A stretch of DNA of 64,000 bases from Psococerastis gibbosa. Taxonomy: Eukaryota > Arthropoda > Insecta > Psocodea > Psocidae. The notes under the pieces were generated by a model. It had not been told where the DNA came from and searched no databases. It was given only the letters and a program-made list of their open reading frames with translations. The DNA is taken from positions 32,167,019-32,231,018 of the forward strand of contig OZ020491.1 in assembly GCA_963971405.1 (NCBI GenBank), read 5' to 3'. Positions 52,949-63,118 of the stretch are shown here, in pieces. A program made the position numbers and the translations under genes. The stretch's first letter is position 1. Each line of letters opens with the position of its first letter.

Positions 52949-53338
52949 TCACTCATTCTCCTGTTGCAAATGGGAAGCGACGACCCTCTTAAGACGATAA
53001 GGCCCCTGAATATTGGGTTGGAATATACTTCTGCGAGCTCTGCAAAAATACCTCAGCTCAGCGGTTGTTTTATGTCGGCTCTTCTCACCCCTCAATATTT
53101 TTTCTTGTAACCTGTGCCTATATAGTAAGCCACCGGCACAGTATGTGGCACAACAGTTTTTCTTGCTGGATCCTCTGACTTGCAGCAGGGTGTCAACCTC
53201 AACAATCTGAACACTATAGCTGTGTACATCCTGCTTCTGCGATATGTTAAATTGTCTCAAATCAAATCTCCCCAGTACCGGGTTTGGCCCTGGGGCCAGG
53301 GCCTCCACAAAACAGGGGCCCCCACAAAAAGCCGACAA
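52949..53338 (-). other. Unassigned 129-codon open frame
   Basis: Reads MSAFCGGPCFVEALAPGPNP, VLGRFDLRQFNISQKQDVHS, then Cys- and Arg-rich text ending VVASHLQQENE. No domain or repeat partner recognised. A plus-strand frame overlaps it, and the region abuts repeat K at 53366. Length alone is weak evidence in a window this size. Listed because it is the longest non-repeat frame without an obvious low-complexity cause. Confidence 0.15.
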
Positions 53339-53365
53339 TTACAAAATCGCAATTTAGATTAGAAA

Positions 53366-54020
53366 AATCCCTTTCGGCTTTGGCCGATCAGGTGTGGGGA
53401 GATTCCCCAGACCCTGCTTTCCCCACTACCTCCGCTATGTACATACAGTATATATTAAAAAATAAAAAAATACTTCATTATTTTCCCGACCACAACATCA
53501 ACGCACAAAACACTGTTGTGTTCCAAACAATGACGACTATGAACTATTACTTATTAAATTATTTTTACTTTGACTGGACGTCATCTTGAAATCGTTGATT
53601 TGTCGTAAAAAGTGTTGATCACCATTATTTTTGATAATAATACGGGCTTTCAGTCAAATTTTAATTCATTCCTCTGCGACCAATATTAACTGAGATATGA
53701 ATTATATAAGGTTTCAATCGGCAGCCATCTTGTAACTAAATAGTGGATCTAGCTAGTTAACAAACATCAAGACATTTGTATGATCAATTTTTGTGCCAAG
53801 TTTCACTAAAATCAGATAATATTTACAGAAGTTAGAGAGTTTCCTAAAATCGATTTACATTTATATATAATTATGCGTATACATACGTATATTATGTATA
53901 TAACATTTTGAACGGAGGGTGGTTTTAGGCTCAAGGGGTCATGAAATGAAAAATTGTGAAGAAATTTTCCGAAAGTCGAACGTTAGTCGCCATCTCAATA
54001 GGTATATGAATCTCCCTAAA
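53366..54020 (+). repeat. Dispersed repeat K, copy 2, uninterrupted
   Basis: CCCTTTCGGCTTTGGCCGAT, GGGGAGATTCC, CCGACCACAACATCAACGCA, CATCTTGAAATCGTTGATTT, CTCTGCGACCAATATTAACT, GTGCCAAGTTTCACTAAAAT, GAATCTCCCTAA. This copy has no insertion and serves as the reference for the other two. Confidence 0.75.
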
Positions 54021-57000
54021 ACTAAAGCAAATAAATAAACTATTTAACTATATTTGGCGGGAAATTGGAACGTGCCGTGGCATTAATGATTAATCGCCTT
54101 ACTCTATTCTATTTTGCATCTTTAGTCTCGATTAGGGTGAATCCCCCTTATTATATAAATGATAGTGGAGTAAGGATATAAGACTTTACTGCCCGAGAAA
54201 GGGCCCCTACGCCATTTCAGCCCAGGGGCCTCCACATGGCCAAACGCGGCACTGAATCTCCAGTAGGCAATGCCAAGGCCCCGTCACAATTGGTAAACAC
54301 TTCCAAGCCTTATAACAGTTGGCAAGTCTGTGAGGCGGTTATTGCAGTGGCTACGCAAAAATAACTGACAGCTAGGATACCGCAGGTTCTATGAATTCCT
54401 CATCTATGGTCAATAATTGATCTTAGCTTCGGCCTTACATTATATACTGTGTATCTAACCTTCATTTACCTCTCGAAATGTAAAACTTGTGTTTTAAAAT
54501 AGATCTTGTTTCGAATTTTATCTATACAATTATTTGTGTATTAATTTATTTATTTAAATGCATTAATTTTATGTCCTGTTGAGAAAGAAATAATTAAGTA
54601 AACCAGAAACTATACAGTTCAAAGGACGAAAACACTCTTTTCTCATTTTGTATGAGTTAATGTCGACTAATCACTTTTGCTTATGGTATTGGTTGCAATC
54701 AAAACAAGTAATCCCACAAAGACTAGTCGCACTGCGTCCATGTAATATCATATTTTATTATATTATATTTTCTGTAACCCCCCCACCCCCCTATCACATA
54801 TTAAAATGCTCAGAAAAACATTTCTGTGCGTCATGATATTTTTGACATCATCCAGAAGTACAGCTAACTCACTTAGACGTGGCAGATGTTATATCAAACC
54901 TCAGAGAAGGACAAGTGAAGGACAAATTTATTTTGGCCCATGACAACCCCAACAGCTACCCCCTCCCCATTCACTCATTCAACTTCCCTTCTTCCCCCTA
55001 TTTTCAATTCAGCGGGGGAAATTGAAATTTTCGTCAACAAATTTCCCCCCGATGTCAGGATTACCATCTTGGGGCTGACCCTTCTTAAATCTTCGCTTTC
55101 CTGTTCAATTTTTGAAACACTAAAAAATAATATTATTTTGTTACTTTTTGCTTACTTTTCAGTTTGAATGCACTTACTATAAGAGGCACTCAAAAGGGAA
55201 AAGCATGAAATATCTCTTGAAATTTCAATCGTAGGGCTGTTAAGAATTTCCGGACTTATCTGAAAATTTTCTGAGAATTTTTTCCGTTCATGACATACCT
55301 ACGTATCTCTTTCGAACACACATTGCATAGTTATATTGAATTTGATTGGTGTAGTAGTTGGTGATAGTCCCTTGGAAGGTATTCAAGAACAGTGGCCAAT
55401 TGGTGTTAGTGAAGGCCACATGTCATATATCGATATGTTGAGTAGCATTTTTGTCAATTTAATTGTTTTTTTTTTTTATATGGTAAAGTCGGTAATTCCT
55501 GGGAAAATCGCATAGTAGGGTACTCCGATTTTATTTTTAATTAAAACGTGCCTACTAAACTTAGATTTAGCGCTGTAACGGCACCAACCGTGATTGAATA
55601 TTAATTTTACTAGTCAATAGTATTTTCTTATTGAATGTCCATACAAAGAAACATGTAAGTAAAGTAGCCTAAATGAGCGATGGCGAAGAAGTAGGCCTAT
55701 GTAGGTCTATGAAATTTCGATTTATTTGAGAATGAAATATAGATGAAAGAGTTTAAAATATATTAATTTTACAACAAATAAACTTATGTCAATAATATTC
55801 ATTATAATAAAGAGAAAAATTATTTGAAAATCCAAATTATTATAAAGCCAGAACGTAAAAGGCGCGAAAAAATTTTGAAGTTTGAAATCATACCAGTCCT
55901 ACCATCTAGCGGTAGCCGGCAGAACTAGACTACCTCAAAGGCGCCAAGCTGTCTGTCGGAGACGCCATCAAAACTGCCACATTTATTTTTCCTTATTGCG
56001 GCATGATTATTAATTATTAGCGTCTTCTTATTGATTATTTAGTCGCATATTGTGTTTTTATAATTCTTTAATTAATAATCAGAGGTTGAAAATTTGTTAA
56101 TTGGAGGGAATTTGGCAATTTTTGCTAAGGTTTTATCTATTGGTTAAGCATAAGCGAAACTAAAATCTTGTTGTTTTCTTGTATATGCCCTGTTACTAAC
56201 ATTTACCGCTTTATTACGTTTTTAATTAATAAAAATAAAATATTTTATATTGAAGTTTATGTTCGCAATCATACATTTAATGTTTGACACGTCCTTGAAA
56301 TTAAATAATAACAGCGTGTTTTTATTTTTTTTGCCATAGTCATAAGCGAAATATTAAAATATTTTTATTGTGAGTTCCAAACATTTTAGCAATACACTGA
56401 TGCGCAGTATTTTCTTTTCGGAAAGTTCGGAAGTCGAGTTGAATTTAAAGTTTTAGCAATATTTTATTTTGCAATGTCTTGTGAAAAAATCACCGATAAA
56501 CGTTATTATTTGAAGTTAGCAATATTGCGCAGTGATTGGGACAATGATTGGTACATGTTGGAGCAGGAAGTTTGGGTAAATATCTTCATAATTTAATATT
56601 TTACTTTCGCTAGTCTCTGACATTGTTTAAAGTTTGAATGTTCTCATTAATTTGGTTTTAAGTTAAATAAACATGTAAATCATGCTTATGGAAGCCTAAT
56701 CTGTCATTATTAAACAATATTTCATGCTATGCATCTGTTTAAATTCACCAAGAAGCGCATTTCATTGCTCTGTTCAGTAGATGTGTACACGTTTTTGTTA
56801 AGATTTTGCTAAATTGAGTATTTTCATTGGGAAAATTGCTATCTATGTAGTTGCTACTTAAAAGGAACTGAGTTAATTAATTATTTAAATATGAATAAAT
56901 TCATAAAAACTTTTAAGAAAGTCGTCAAAAGTTGGCACAGGAGCGCCACCATCTTGCTTGTCGGGAAAAGATTTAGTGTTGCAATTTACTGCTAGATGGC

Positions 57001-57235
57001 TCTAGTTGTACTTCTGCGGAAATATTTGAATTTTGAGAGCCGGGCGAGAAAATTCGAAGCTGCGGTGATTGTGTTATATTATTTTGAGTGAGGGGAAAGT
57101 CAAAAGTGATGATTTTCTTTCTTTTAAAGGGAATAAGTTATTCTGAATAATATGATTGCGGAAATCAGCTACTAGGACTTTGTAGGCTTATGCAACTTCA
57201 GATACGATTTTTTTTTATCAAATTCAAATCTATAA
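54021..57235. other. Repeat-poor stretch; one exon-like candidate
   Basis: 3.2 kb with few elements shared elsewhere, except a dispersed block at about 55300-55440 (see 46869). ACCATCTAGCGGTAGCC at 55901 and CTGCTAGATGGCTC at 56988 are inverted relatives resembling insulator (CTCF-type) half sites. This is where I would look first for host sequence; see 56474. Confidence 0.4.
56474..56575 (+). CDS. Candidate first coding exon, 34 codons, weak
   Basis: ATG at 56474 opens MSCEKITDKRYYLKLAILRS and DWDNDWYMLEQEVW, followed directly by GTAAAT, a good splice-donor start, in phase 0. Composition is charged and varied, unlike the low-complexity chance frames nearby, and the region is repeat-poor. 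Against it: no second exon identified, no known domain, and a 34-codon frame with a following GT is common by chance. Confidence 0.2.
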
Positions 57236-57400
57236 TTATAAACGCTTTCACGGCCGGAGTTACGTGATCAATCAGTAGAATCCGAGCCGAGAGAATAGGC
57301 CATGGTCGTTCTGAAAAGTGTACTTCCAAACGTTTCGTCAACATCTGCGGTTGACATCGTCAGTGGAACTGAGCAACTGAGCTGCCTATCATCCCGCGCG
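57236..57400 (-). repeat. Dispersed tail element with CTGACGAT-stem-GAAAC motif, best stem
   Basis: Plus strand ACGCTTTCACGGCCGGAGTT, GTAGAATCCGAG, GGCCATGGTCGTTCTG, CGTTTCGTCAACATCTGC, GGTTGACATCGTCAG. Minus strand: CTGACGA-U-GUCAAC, a 7-nt loop, GUUGAC-GAAAC. The stem has six perfect pairs. Same layout as 49232. Confidence 0.65.
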
Positions 57401-57845
57401 GATGCTATTAATTCATGAAATCCAATTTTACAGGAATTATTCATTGTAGAGCCACATATAAGATTTCTTAAAGTAGAAGAAATGTATCGCATTAGTTAGT
57501 AGGTGGCTGTCACTATATAACGTAATTTTGGCCACAGCCACAGTTCAGCAACTTTTTTTACCCGCGGGCCTAGCAACTATGTATTAGAGGTAACTTTACC
57601 TGGGATTAAAAATGTTAACAAGATAATTTTAGAATGGAAAGTGTTATTAAAAAAAAATTGACGCAGACCCTCCCTTGTCCCTTGATACCCAAGAGGCATA
57701 GGTAGGCTACTCCTCTTTCATTCCAGACGTCTTGCCACCCTACAGAAAGCGAGTTTACCTAAAGGCCAGTGGGTCCTGCGCTTCACTGCAAAATTATCAT
57801 TTCAACAATACATACTTTTCACATCAGATAAAATAATCAGCAGAG
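57401..57845. other. No gene recognised; MITE A-like scrap
   Basis: 57598-57650 has GGGATTAAAAATGTTAACAAG and ATAATTTTAGAATGGAAAGTG, close to the MITE A interior, without ends. Nothing else is named. Confidence 0.5.
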
Positions 57846-57963
57846 TTCACCTTCTTCTTCCCATTAATGCCGCGTGCGAAGCGTGGGGGGGGGGGGGTCG
57901 CCCCAGACCCATTTCCTGAACTCGCCCCGGTCGGACGCTAACGCCTTGAGCTCGGCGATTGTT
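57846..57963 (-). pseudogene. LINE family G, C-terminal scrap, copy 3
   Basis: The minus strand gives IAELKALASDRGEFRKWVWG then a D after GG, cut by a G/C run at 57889. Same block as 34130 and 42658. Confidence 0.65.
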
Positions 57964-58537
57964 CATTTTGGTTCTATGCAAGATTACATATACCAATTTC
58001 CCAGCTAATTTCCTTGCAAACAAATCCGAAATCCATCAGCAAAACTGTTTGAAATCAATCTGAGCAATCTGGTGATCATCTATCCATGTTTGTGCTGCCA
58101 ATATCAGTCAGCAGTCTGCCTTGTTTACCCGCCCCGCGCTCTTTTAGCCCCGTTGATGCTGTAAACAATATGTGGCAGGCCCTCCATCCTGGATGGATTG
58201 CCGTGTTAGTTATCGTCTGTTTGTTTACCTTGTTCTTCAAAGAGATTTTCATTGGGGAATATATGACATAGGTATGGCTGCTGGGGGGCTGTCGAGGCTT
58301 CTTTTTCCATTTTAGTTCAGGGCAAAAGGTACAAGCATTTCCATCATGTAACGCAGTTGTAGCCTACCCTACATCAGTGGATCTCAAACTTTTACGGCCG
58401 GCCGTGGCCCACAGATATTGTAAAATAAGCCAATTCTCCGTGGCCCCCTATCCCGTTTACAAGGAAAAGAAATCAATATCAAAATACATTGCTACTTTTT
58501 TAATGCGACAAATGTGGCTGCATATCACGGACAGATT
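57964..58537. other. No gene recognised
   Basis: Two 61-62-codon plus frames (58086, 58377) lack domains. The sequence GTGGATCTCAAACTTTTACGG and, at 59525-59570, CACAGTTTTGAGAACCACTG look like ends of another element spanning 58375-59572 that hosts J copy 4. Confidence 0.4.
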
Positions 58538-59283
58538 TTTGCTTTCCAATTTATACGTAGGCTAGTATAAGGAAAGCTTTGTGTTGGTCCAAATTTTCGA
58601 TTCCGAGATTTCAACGGATTTAACTGCTTTGAGGTCCCAGGAACCAAAAAAAGTGGTTTTTACGAAATGACTGTCTGTCTGTCGCGCTGTCTGTCTGTCA
58701 CTCTGTCTGTCCGTCGCTCTGTCTGTCTGTCTGCCTGTTCATCGATTTTCAGTAAAACTACTCGGTCGATTTTGATGAAATTTGACACGTAGGTTCACAA
58801 AAATTATACCTCGAGTCTATTTTTTTCATTTTGGGCTAACTCAAACAAGAACAAAAAAACGTATAAAAAAATTATTTCTCAAAAATGGCTCCAACGATTT
58901 CTTTTAAATTCCCATATATTGTAGTCGTTATTAAAATAATAAAATGCGGGGGATCTCTTGCCCCTTGATAGTTTGCTTCTGGGGGTAAAAAAAATAACTA
59001 AATTTTAATGAAAAATGACTAAAAAATAATTTTTCTACGAAACCTTTCTATCGATTATGTCAACCGTCAGGCATGGACAACCTGTTCCAAAAAACTATTT
59101 GGTTTTGTGCAAAAAAATTTTTTTTTTGAAAAAATGATAGAAAATTCACGCTCAAATATGCATTGCGTGCCCTACCATTATTGCTGTGTAGAAATGTGTT
59201 AGTCTGACCTATCTAGAATTTACCTCACCTCTATCTACAATAGATAAATTGGAAAGCATGTTCGCGTAAACTCGGACCGGTTC
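58538..59283 (+). repeat. Dispersed repeat J, copy 4
   Basis: GCTTTCCAATTTATACGTAG, AAATTTTCGATTCCGAGATT, GAGGTCCCAGGAACC, a CTGTCTGTC microsatellite (58671-58745), ACTACTCGGTCGATTTTGAT, TCTATCGATTATG and the far end AATTGGAAAGCATGTTCGC, ACTCGGACCGGTTC. Shorter than copy 5. Confidence 0.7.
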
Positions 59284-59607
59284 TTGATGTTGGGACGAAT
59301 ATTTTTCGAAAAAACCACTCTCAGCTCCTCGTCGTGGTCTTTTGGTTTGTTTCGGTCCTTCAATTTCAACCTAAGGACCGTCGAGAAGGACCGTTCTCAT
59401 AGGTATGATGTCGGAAATCAATATTTTCAGAGCCTTAGCTACCAATGTCATCGGCCACACATTCCTGATATTAATAAATGTTTCCCGAAGTCTCATGGCC
59501 CCCCTGACAGGGCGCTGTGGCCCACAGGTTGGGCCATGGCTCACAGTTTTGAGAACCACTGCCCTACATCATGCAACTGAAAAATTAAATTTGGCAGCAG
59601 TAGCTAT

Positions 59608-59735
59608 GTTTCTTCTTCTTCTCCCTCTTCCCTCTTGGTGCCGGGTGCGCAGCGTGAGGCGGTCCCATTTCTTGTACTCGGTCGGACTCTAACGTCTTGA
59701 GCTCGGCCATTGTTTTTCCTCTTGCTCTGCAGTGA
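59608..59735 (-). pseudogene. LINE family G, C-terminal scrap, copy 4
   Basis: The minus strand reads GKTMAELKTLESDRV, QEMGPPHAAHPAPRGKREK and a Lys/Glu tail across a frameshift. Same order as 34130. GAAGAAGAAG tail at 59608-59620. Confidence 0.7.
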
Positions 59736-59905
59736 CTGCACCATCGATATTTCCAGTGAAAATTGACAATGTACAATAAACGCGTAGTCCATGCTGCCAG
59801 ATCCAGCGAAGTTCGAAACCGGACAAGAGCTCAAAAGTCATTGTACCTAGTGTCAATTTTTTCTGAGAATACAATTTTACTAATACAAGTTAAATTTGAA
59901 TTTTC

Positions 59906-59941
<36 letters not shown>
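59906..59941. repeat. Poly-A run, over 30 bases
   Basis: An unbroken A tract. The sequence to its left (59736-59905) may be the body of a retroposed element, but no head or domain is recognisable. Length may vary between individuals or assemblies. Confidence 0.8.
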
Positions 59942-59943
<2 letters not shown>

Positions 59944-60216
59944 AACTAAATTTTTTTTCAATTAAGTGACTAAATTCAAAATTGTGAAGTTAATGAAATT
60001 TCTATTTTGCGGTATTAATTATTACAAATTTTATTCTTTTTGGGGTAATCAATGCATTGTCCGGTTTGACAACAAATCTTCAGCCGGACAGACCATTGTA
60101 AAACCGGACTGTCCGGGCGAAAACCGGACATCTGGCAGCCGTGGGCGCGGCGGGCGTAGTAGGGCTCTTCTTCGTCAAATGTCTCCTCTATCAAAGGTTG
60201 GCGATGATTATACTTT

Positions 60217-61172
60217 ATTGCTTTCCAATTTATACGTAGTATAAGGAAAGCTTTGTGACGGTCGAAATTTTCGATTCCGAGACTCCAACGGATTTACAAG
60301 TTTTCAGGTCCCAGGAACCCAAAAAAGTGGTTTTTACGAAATGTCTGTCTGTCTGTTCGTCGATTTCCGGGCAAACTACTCGGTGGATTTGAGTGAAATT
60401 TGGCATGTAGGTTCACAAAAATCATACCTCGGGACCATCAGTCTGTCGCTCTGTCTGTCTGTCTATCTGTATATCTGTCTGTGCGTTGATTTCCGAGCAA
60501 ACTACTCGGTCGAATGAGATGAAATTTGGCATGTAGGTTCACAAAAATCATACCTCGAGACCATTTTTTTTATTTTCGGCTAACTCAATTTGGGGGGGTT
60601 TTATTCTCAAAAAACTCCAAAAAAAACGTCTAAAAAAATTATTTCTCAAAAATGGCTCCAACGATTTCTTTTAAATTCACATATATTCTAGTCGTTCTTA
60701 TTAATGTTGATAAAATGCGGGGGGTCGCTTACCCCTTGATAGTTTGCTTCTGGGAGTAAAAAAATAAAAATAACTTAATTTTAATGAAAAATGACTAAAA
60801 AATAATATTTCTGCGAAACTTTTCTATCGATGATTTCTACCTTCAGACATGTTTTAGGTGTTAAGTTGAGTAACGAAACCGGACAGTTGGCTTTCCCAAA
60901 AACCTATTTCCTTTTGCGCAAATTTTTTTTTTTTTTTTTAAATTATAGAAACTTCACGCTGAAATGCATTGCCTGCCCTGCCGTTATTACTGTGTTGTAA
61001 CGTGTTTTAAATATATTGAGGTTACCTCACCTCCAGTGACGTCAGGTGGACACCCCCCCCCCCCCGAGATATCCGAAATTTAACCGTAGGAAAATTATTT
61101 ACCATGAAATTATTCATTTTCTCTCCCTACTAATTGATAAATTGGAAAGCATGTTCGAGTAAACTCGGACCG
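60217..61172 (+). repeat. Dispersed repeat J, copy 5, longest
   Basis: TTGCTTTCCAATTTATACG at the left, GATAAATTGGAAAGCATG and GTAAACTCGGACCGG at the right. The block with CTCGGT(G/C)GA, ATGAAATTTGGCATGTAGG and ACAAAAATCATACCTCG is present twice (60385 and 60500), so this copy contains an internal duplication of about 115 bp. TTGATAGTTTGCTTCTGGG and GACGTCAGGTGGACACC follow. Confidence 0.7.
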
Positions 61173-61185
61173 GTTCGTTTATACT

Positions 61186-61318
61186 GGGGAATAGTGAAGC
61201 ATTGGTTTCCCATTTGCCTTCTGGATACTTATGCGGTTTTGCCGTTGACTCTTTCCTCATTGAGTTCATCCACCTTATTCAGGGCCAGTTTCCCAACCCC
61301 TGGACAAAAGATTTCGTT
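61186..61318 (+). repeat. Dispersed repeat R, copy
   Basis: GCATTGGTTTCCCATTTGCC, TTATGCGGTTTTGCCGTTGA, CCACCTTATTCAGGGCCAG and CCAACCCCTGGACA match the minus strand of 1968-2098 and the plus strand of 22870. Confidence 0.65.
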
Positions 61319-61589
61319 TTAATTGAAAAAAAAGTAAAAAAGGGGGGTGGGGTGTATATGTGGATTTTCACTTTAGGCCTTGCAAGACGCAAACAGTCGT
61401 TTTTTAAAAAAAAAATAATAGCTTACAATGTATTCAAATTCTGAAAGATCATTATTCATGAAAACCGAAAAATTCATGCGGCCACGGCTTTCAGCTTTCT
61501 ATATATGCACTGTATATTTTATATATGAATGGCAAATAACTGATTTTCTATTAAAACATCCACAGCACAAATCATGAATAATTGCATTG

Positions 61590-61762
61590 TAGTATTATAT
61601 GGTATATATAACACTGACATTAAATTAACTTTGGTTGAAGAGGTAACCTCCTCGTTATAACCGAAATTAGAGGATATGGAAAAAACTGGGCTTGGCGGGA
61701 TTCGAACCCACGATCTACGCCTAACCGGGGCGTCGTCTTAACCGCTGGACCACAAGACCACA
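61590..61762 (-). mobile_element. tRNA-like SINE2, copy 2
   Basis: Minus strand: TTGTGGTCCAGCGGTTAAG (A box), ACGCC-CCGGTTA-GGCGT, GTGGGTTCGAATCCCGC, CAAGCCCAGTTTTTTCC (T6 right after the acceptor), body TCTAATTTCGGTTATAACG, end near ATAATACTAC. The acceptor strands GGGCTTG and CAAGCCC would pair fully when the copy 1 head is used. The nominal anticodon is GGT with C at position 33. Either a tRNA-derived SINE or a multiplied tRNA pseudogene. Confidence 0.7.
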
Positions 61763-61822
61763 AGGCGTAGATCGTGGGTTCGAATCCCGCCAAGCCCAGT
61801 TTTTTCCATATCCTCTAATTTC
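61663..61822. repeat. Perfect 60-bp inverted repeat with 40-bp spacer
   Basis: Left arm 61663-61722 (GAAATTAGAGGATATGG to GATCTACGCCT) and right arm 61763-61822 are exact complements over all 60 positions. The arms are SINE2 sequence; the spacer is the rest of the tRNA-like head. A palindrome without a single mismatch must be very young or kept by gene conversion. Confidence 0.9.
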
Positions 61823-61903
61823 AATCATGAATAAAATAGACCTAATGCCCTTGAATGAGGAATGCTCCTCACTCAACATTTTGAAACATAATAGTAGCCT
61901 ATA

Positions 61904-62046
61904 GGCGCCCATTCCACATACGTACAACGTCAATGAAAATTATGAAATTGAAGGTGGTAGCAGAATTTTTAGTATGTCTTTAATGTCTGCTACCACCTTC
62001 AATTTCATAATTTTCATTGACGTTGTACGTATGTGGAATGGGCACC
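61904..62046. mobile_element. 143-bp Harbinger-type MITE with 61-bp arms
   Basis: Arms 61904-61964 and 61986-62046 differ at one position. Tip GGCGCCCATTCCA is the same as in MITE C, and GGTGGTAGCAGA resembles its inner part, but the rest differs. ATA on both sides (61901-61903 and 62047-62049) is a 3-bp duplication. Very young. Confidence 0.85.
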
Positions 62047-62049
62047 ATA

Positions 62050-62782
62050 GGCCTACCTCACAAACAGATATTGGTTACAGTTATGTGTACAAGGAAGTGT
62101 GCAGTATTAATAATAATAACTTACTATACTATAAATAAAAGTATTATTACAGTTAGACGGCGTAATAATGAAATACGGACCATGTGGTACACAGATGTGT
62201 TTTCCTTCCTACCATTACCTACCACGCTTTCACCACGTCGAGCCCTAAATTGCGGTATTCCCTTACCTACTGTCTCATAGTTAAGATTGTTATTTAAGAA
62301 TATACCACTAAAGTTGTGTGGCCCTGTCTGAAATGCTTGGCAACCCCTGTCTTGTAAGATTGAGGCTGGAAAGGGATGACGCTGGAGCAAGGGAGGGGCT
62401 GCCGCAGACCTTATAAATTGCAAGGTAGAGGGTATTATTGAGCGGGGTGGTTGGTTGGAAATTGCAATGCTATGACGTCATTTGTTTACATACTGTTTTT
62501 TTTAACTGTAGCCTATAGTATATTCTTCAAGGCTATAGTGCTGGATCCAAAAGGAGTTACACAACGAGCGGCTTTAAAATATTTTCAGGAGGGGGGTTGA
62601 AATTTTTGCTATTCAAGAAATATGAAGCAGATTGAAGATAATAATTTGAAACCAACGTGTTTTTATATTAAAATATAACAAAAATTAATAATTAAAAAAC
62701 TCATATATTCAATATTTCCGAGGATTATCCACTAAGGCCTGGTCACACCACGCTTAGAAGTGTTTTTTAGAGGAATAGCGGA
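62050..62782. other. No gene recognised
   Basis: An 87-codon plus and a 99-codon minus frame overlap here without domain or partner. AT-rich with a G run at about 62590. Confidence 0.4.
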
Positions 62783-62957
62783 CCTACGCTCAGTGGGGGG
62801 GGGGCACGGGTGTCATGCCCCCCTTAATAAGTAAGTTCATAAGATTGGATAAGATAAGAAAAAAATGAATGAAACTCAACTTTTCTACAATCAAATAACC
62901 TTTTAAACTTGCATACAACTTGTGACCTTCCCCCCTAAATTTTCCGCTGCATCCGCG
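62783..62957. mobile_element. Family P element, copy 2
   Basis: Blocks GGGGGGCACGGG, GTCATGCCCCCC, AGTTCATAAGATTGGAT, AAACTCAACTTTTC, CAACTTGTGACC, CCGCTGCATCCGCG follow the order of 4027-4250. About 170 bp. Confidence 0.6.
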
Positions 62958-63118
62958 TTTGTCCACGCTATGCATTAGAATTAGAGATGCCTCCCATACT
63001 ACAAAACAATGGCTCGATGTTGAAGTTGGACGTCGAATAATTAACAACTCCCAAGTCTTCTCACAATTTCTATCAGACTATGATTTTCTGGGCGTTTGGA
63101 TGTACTTACTTACTTCTT

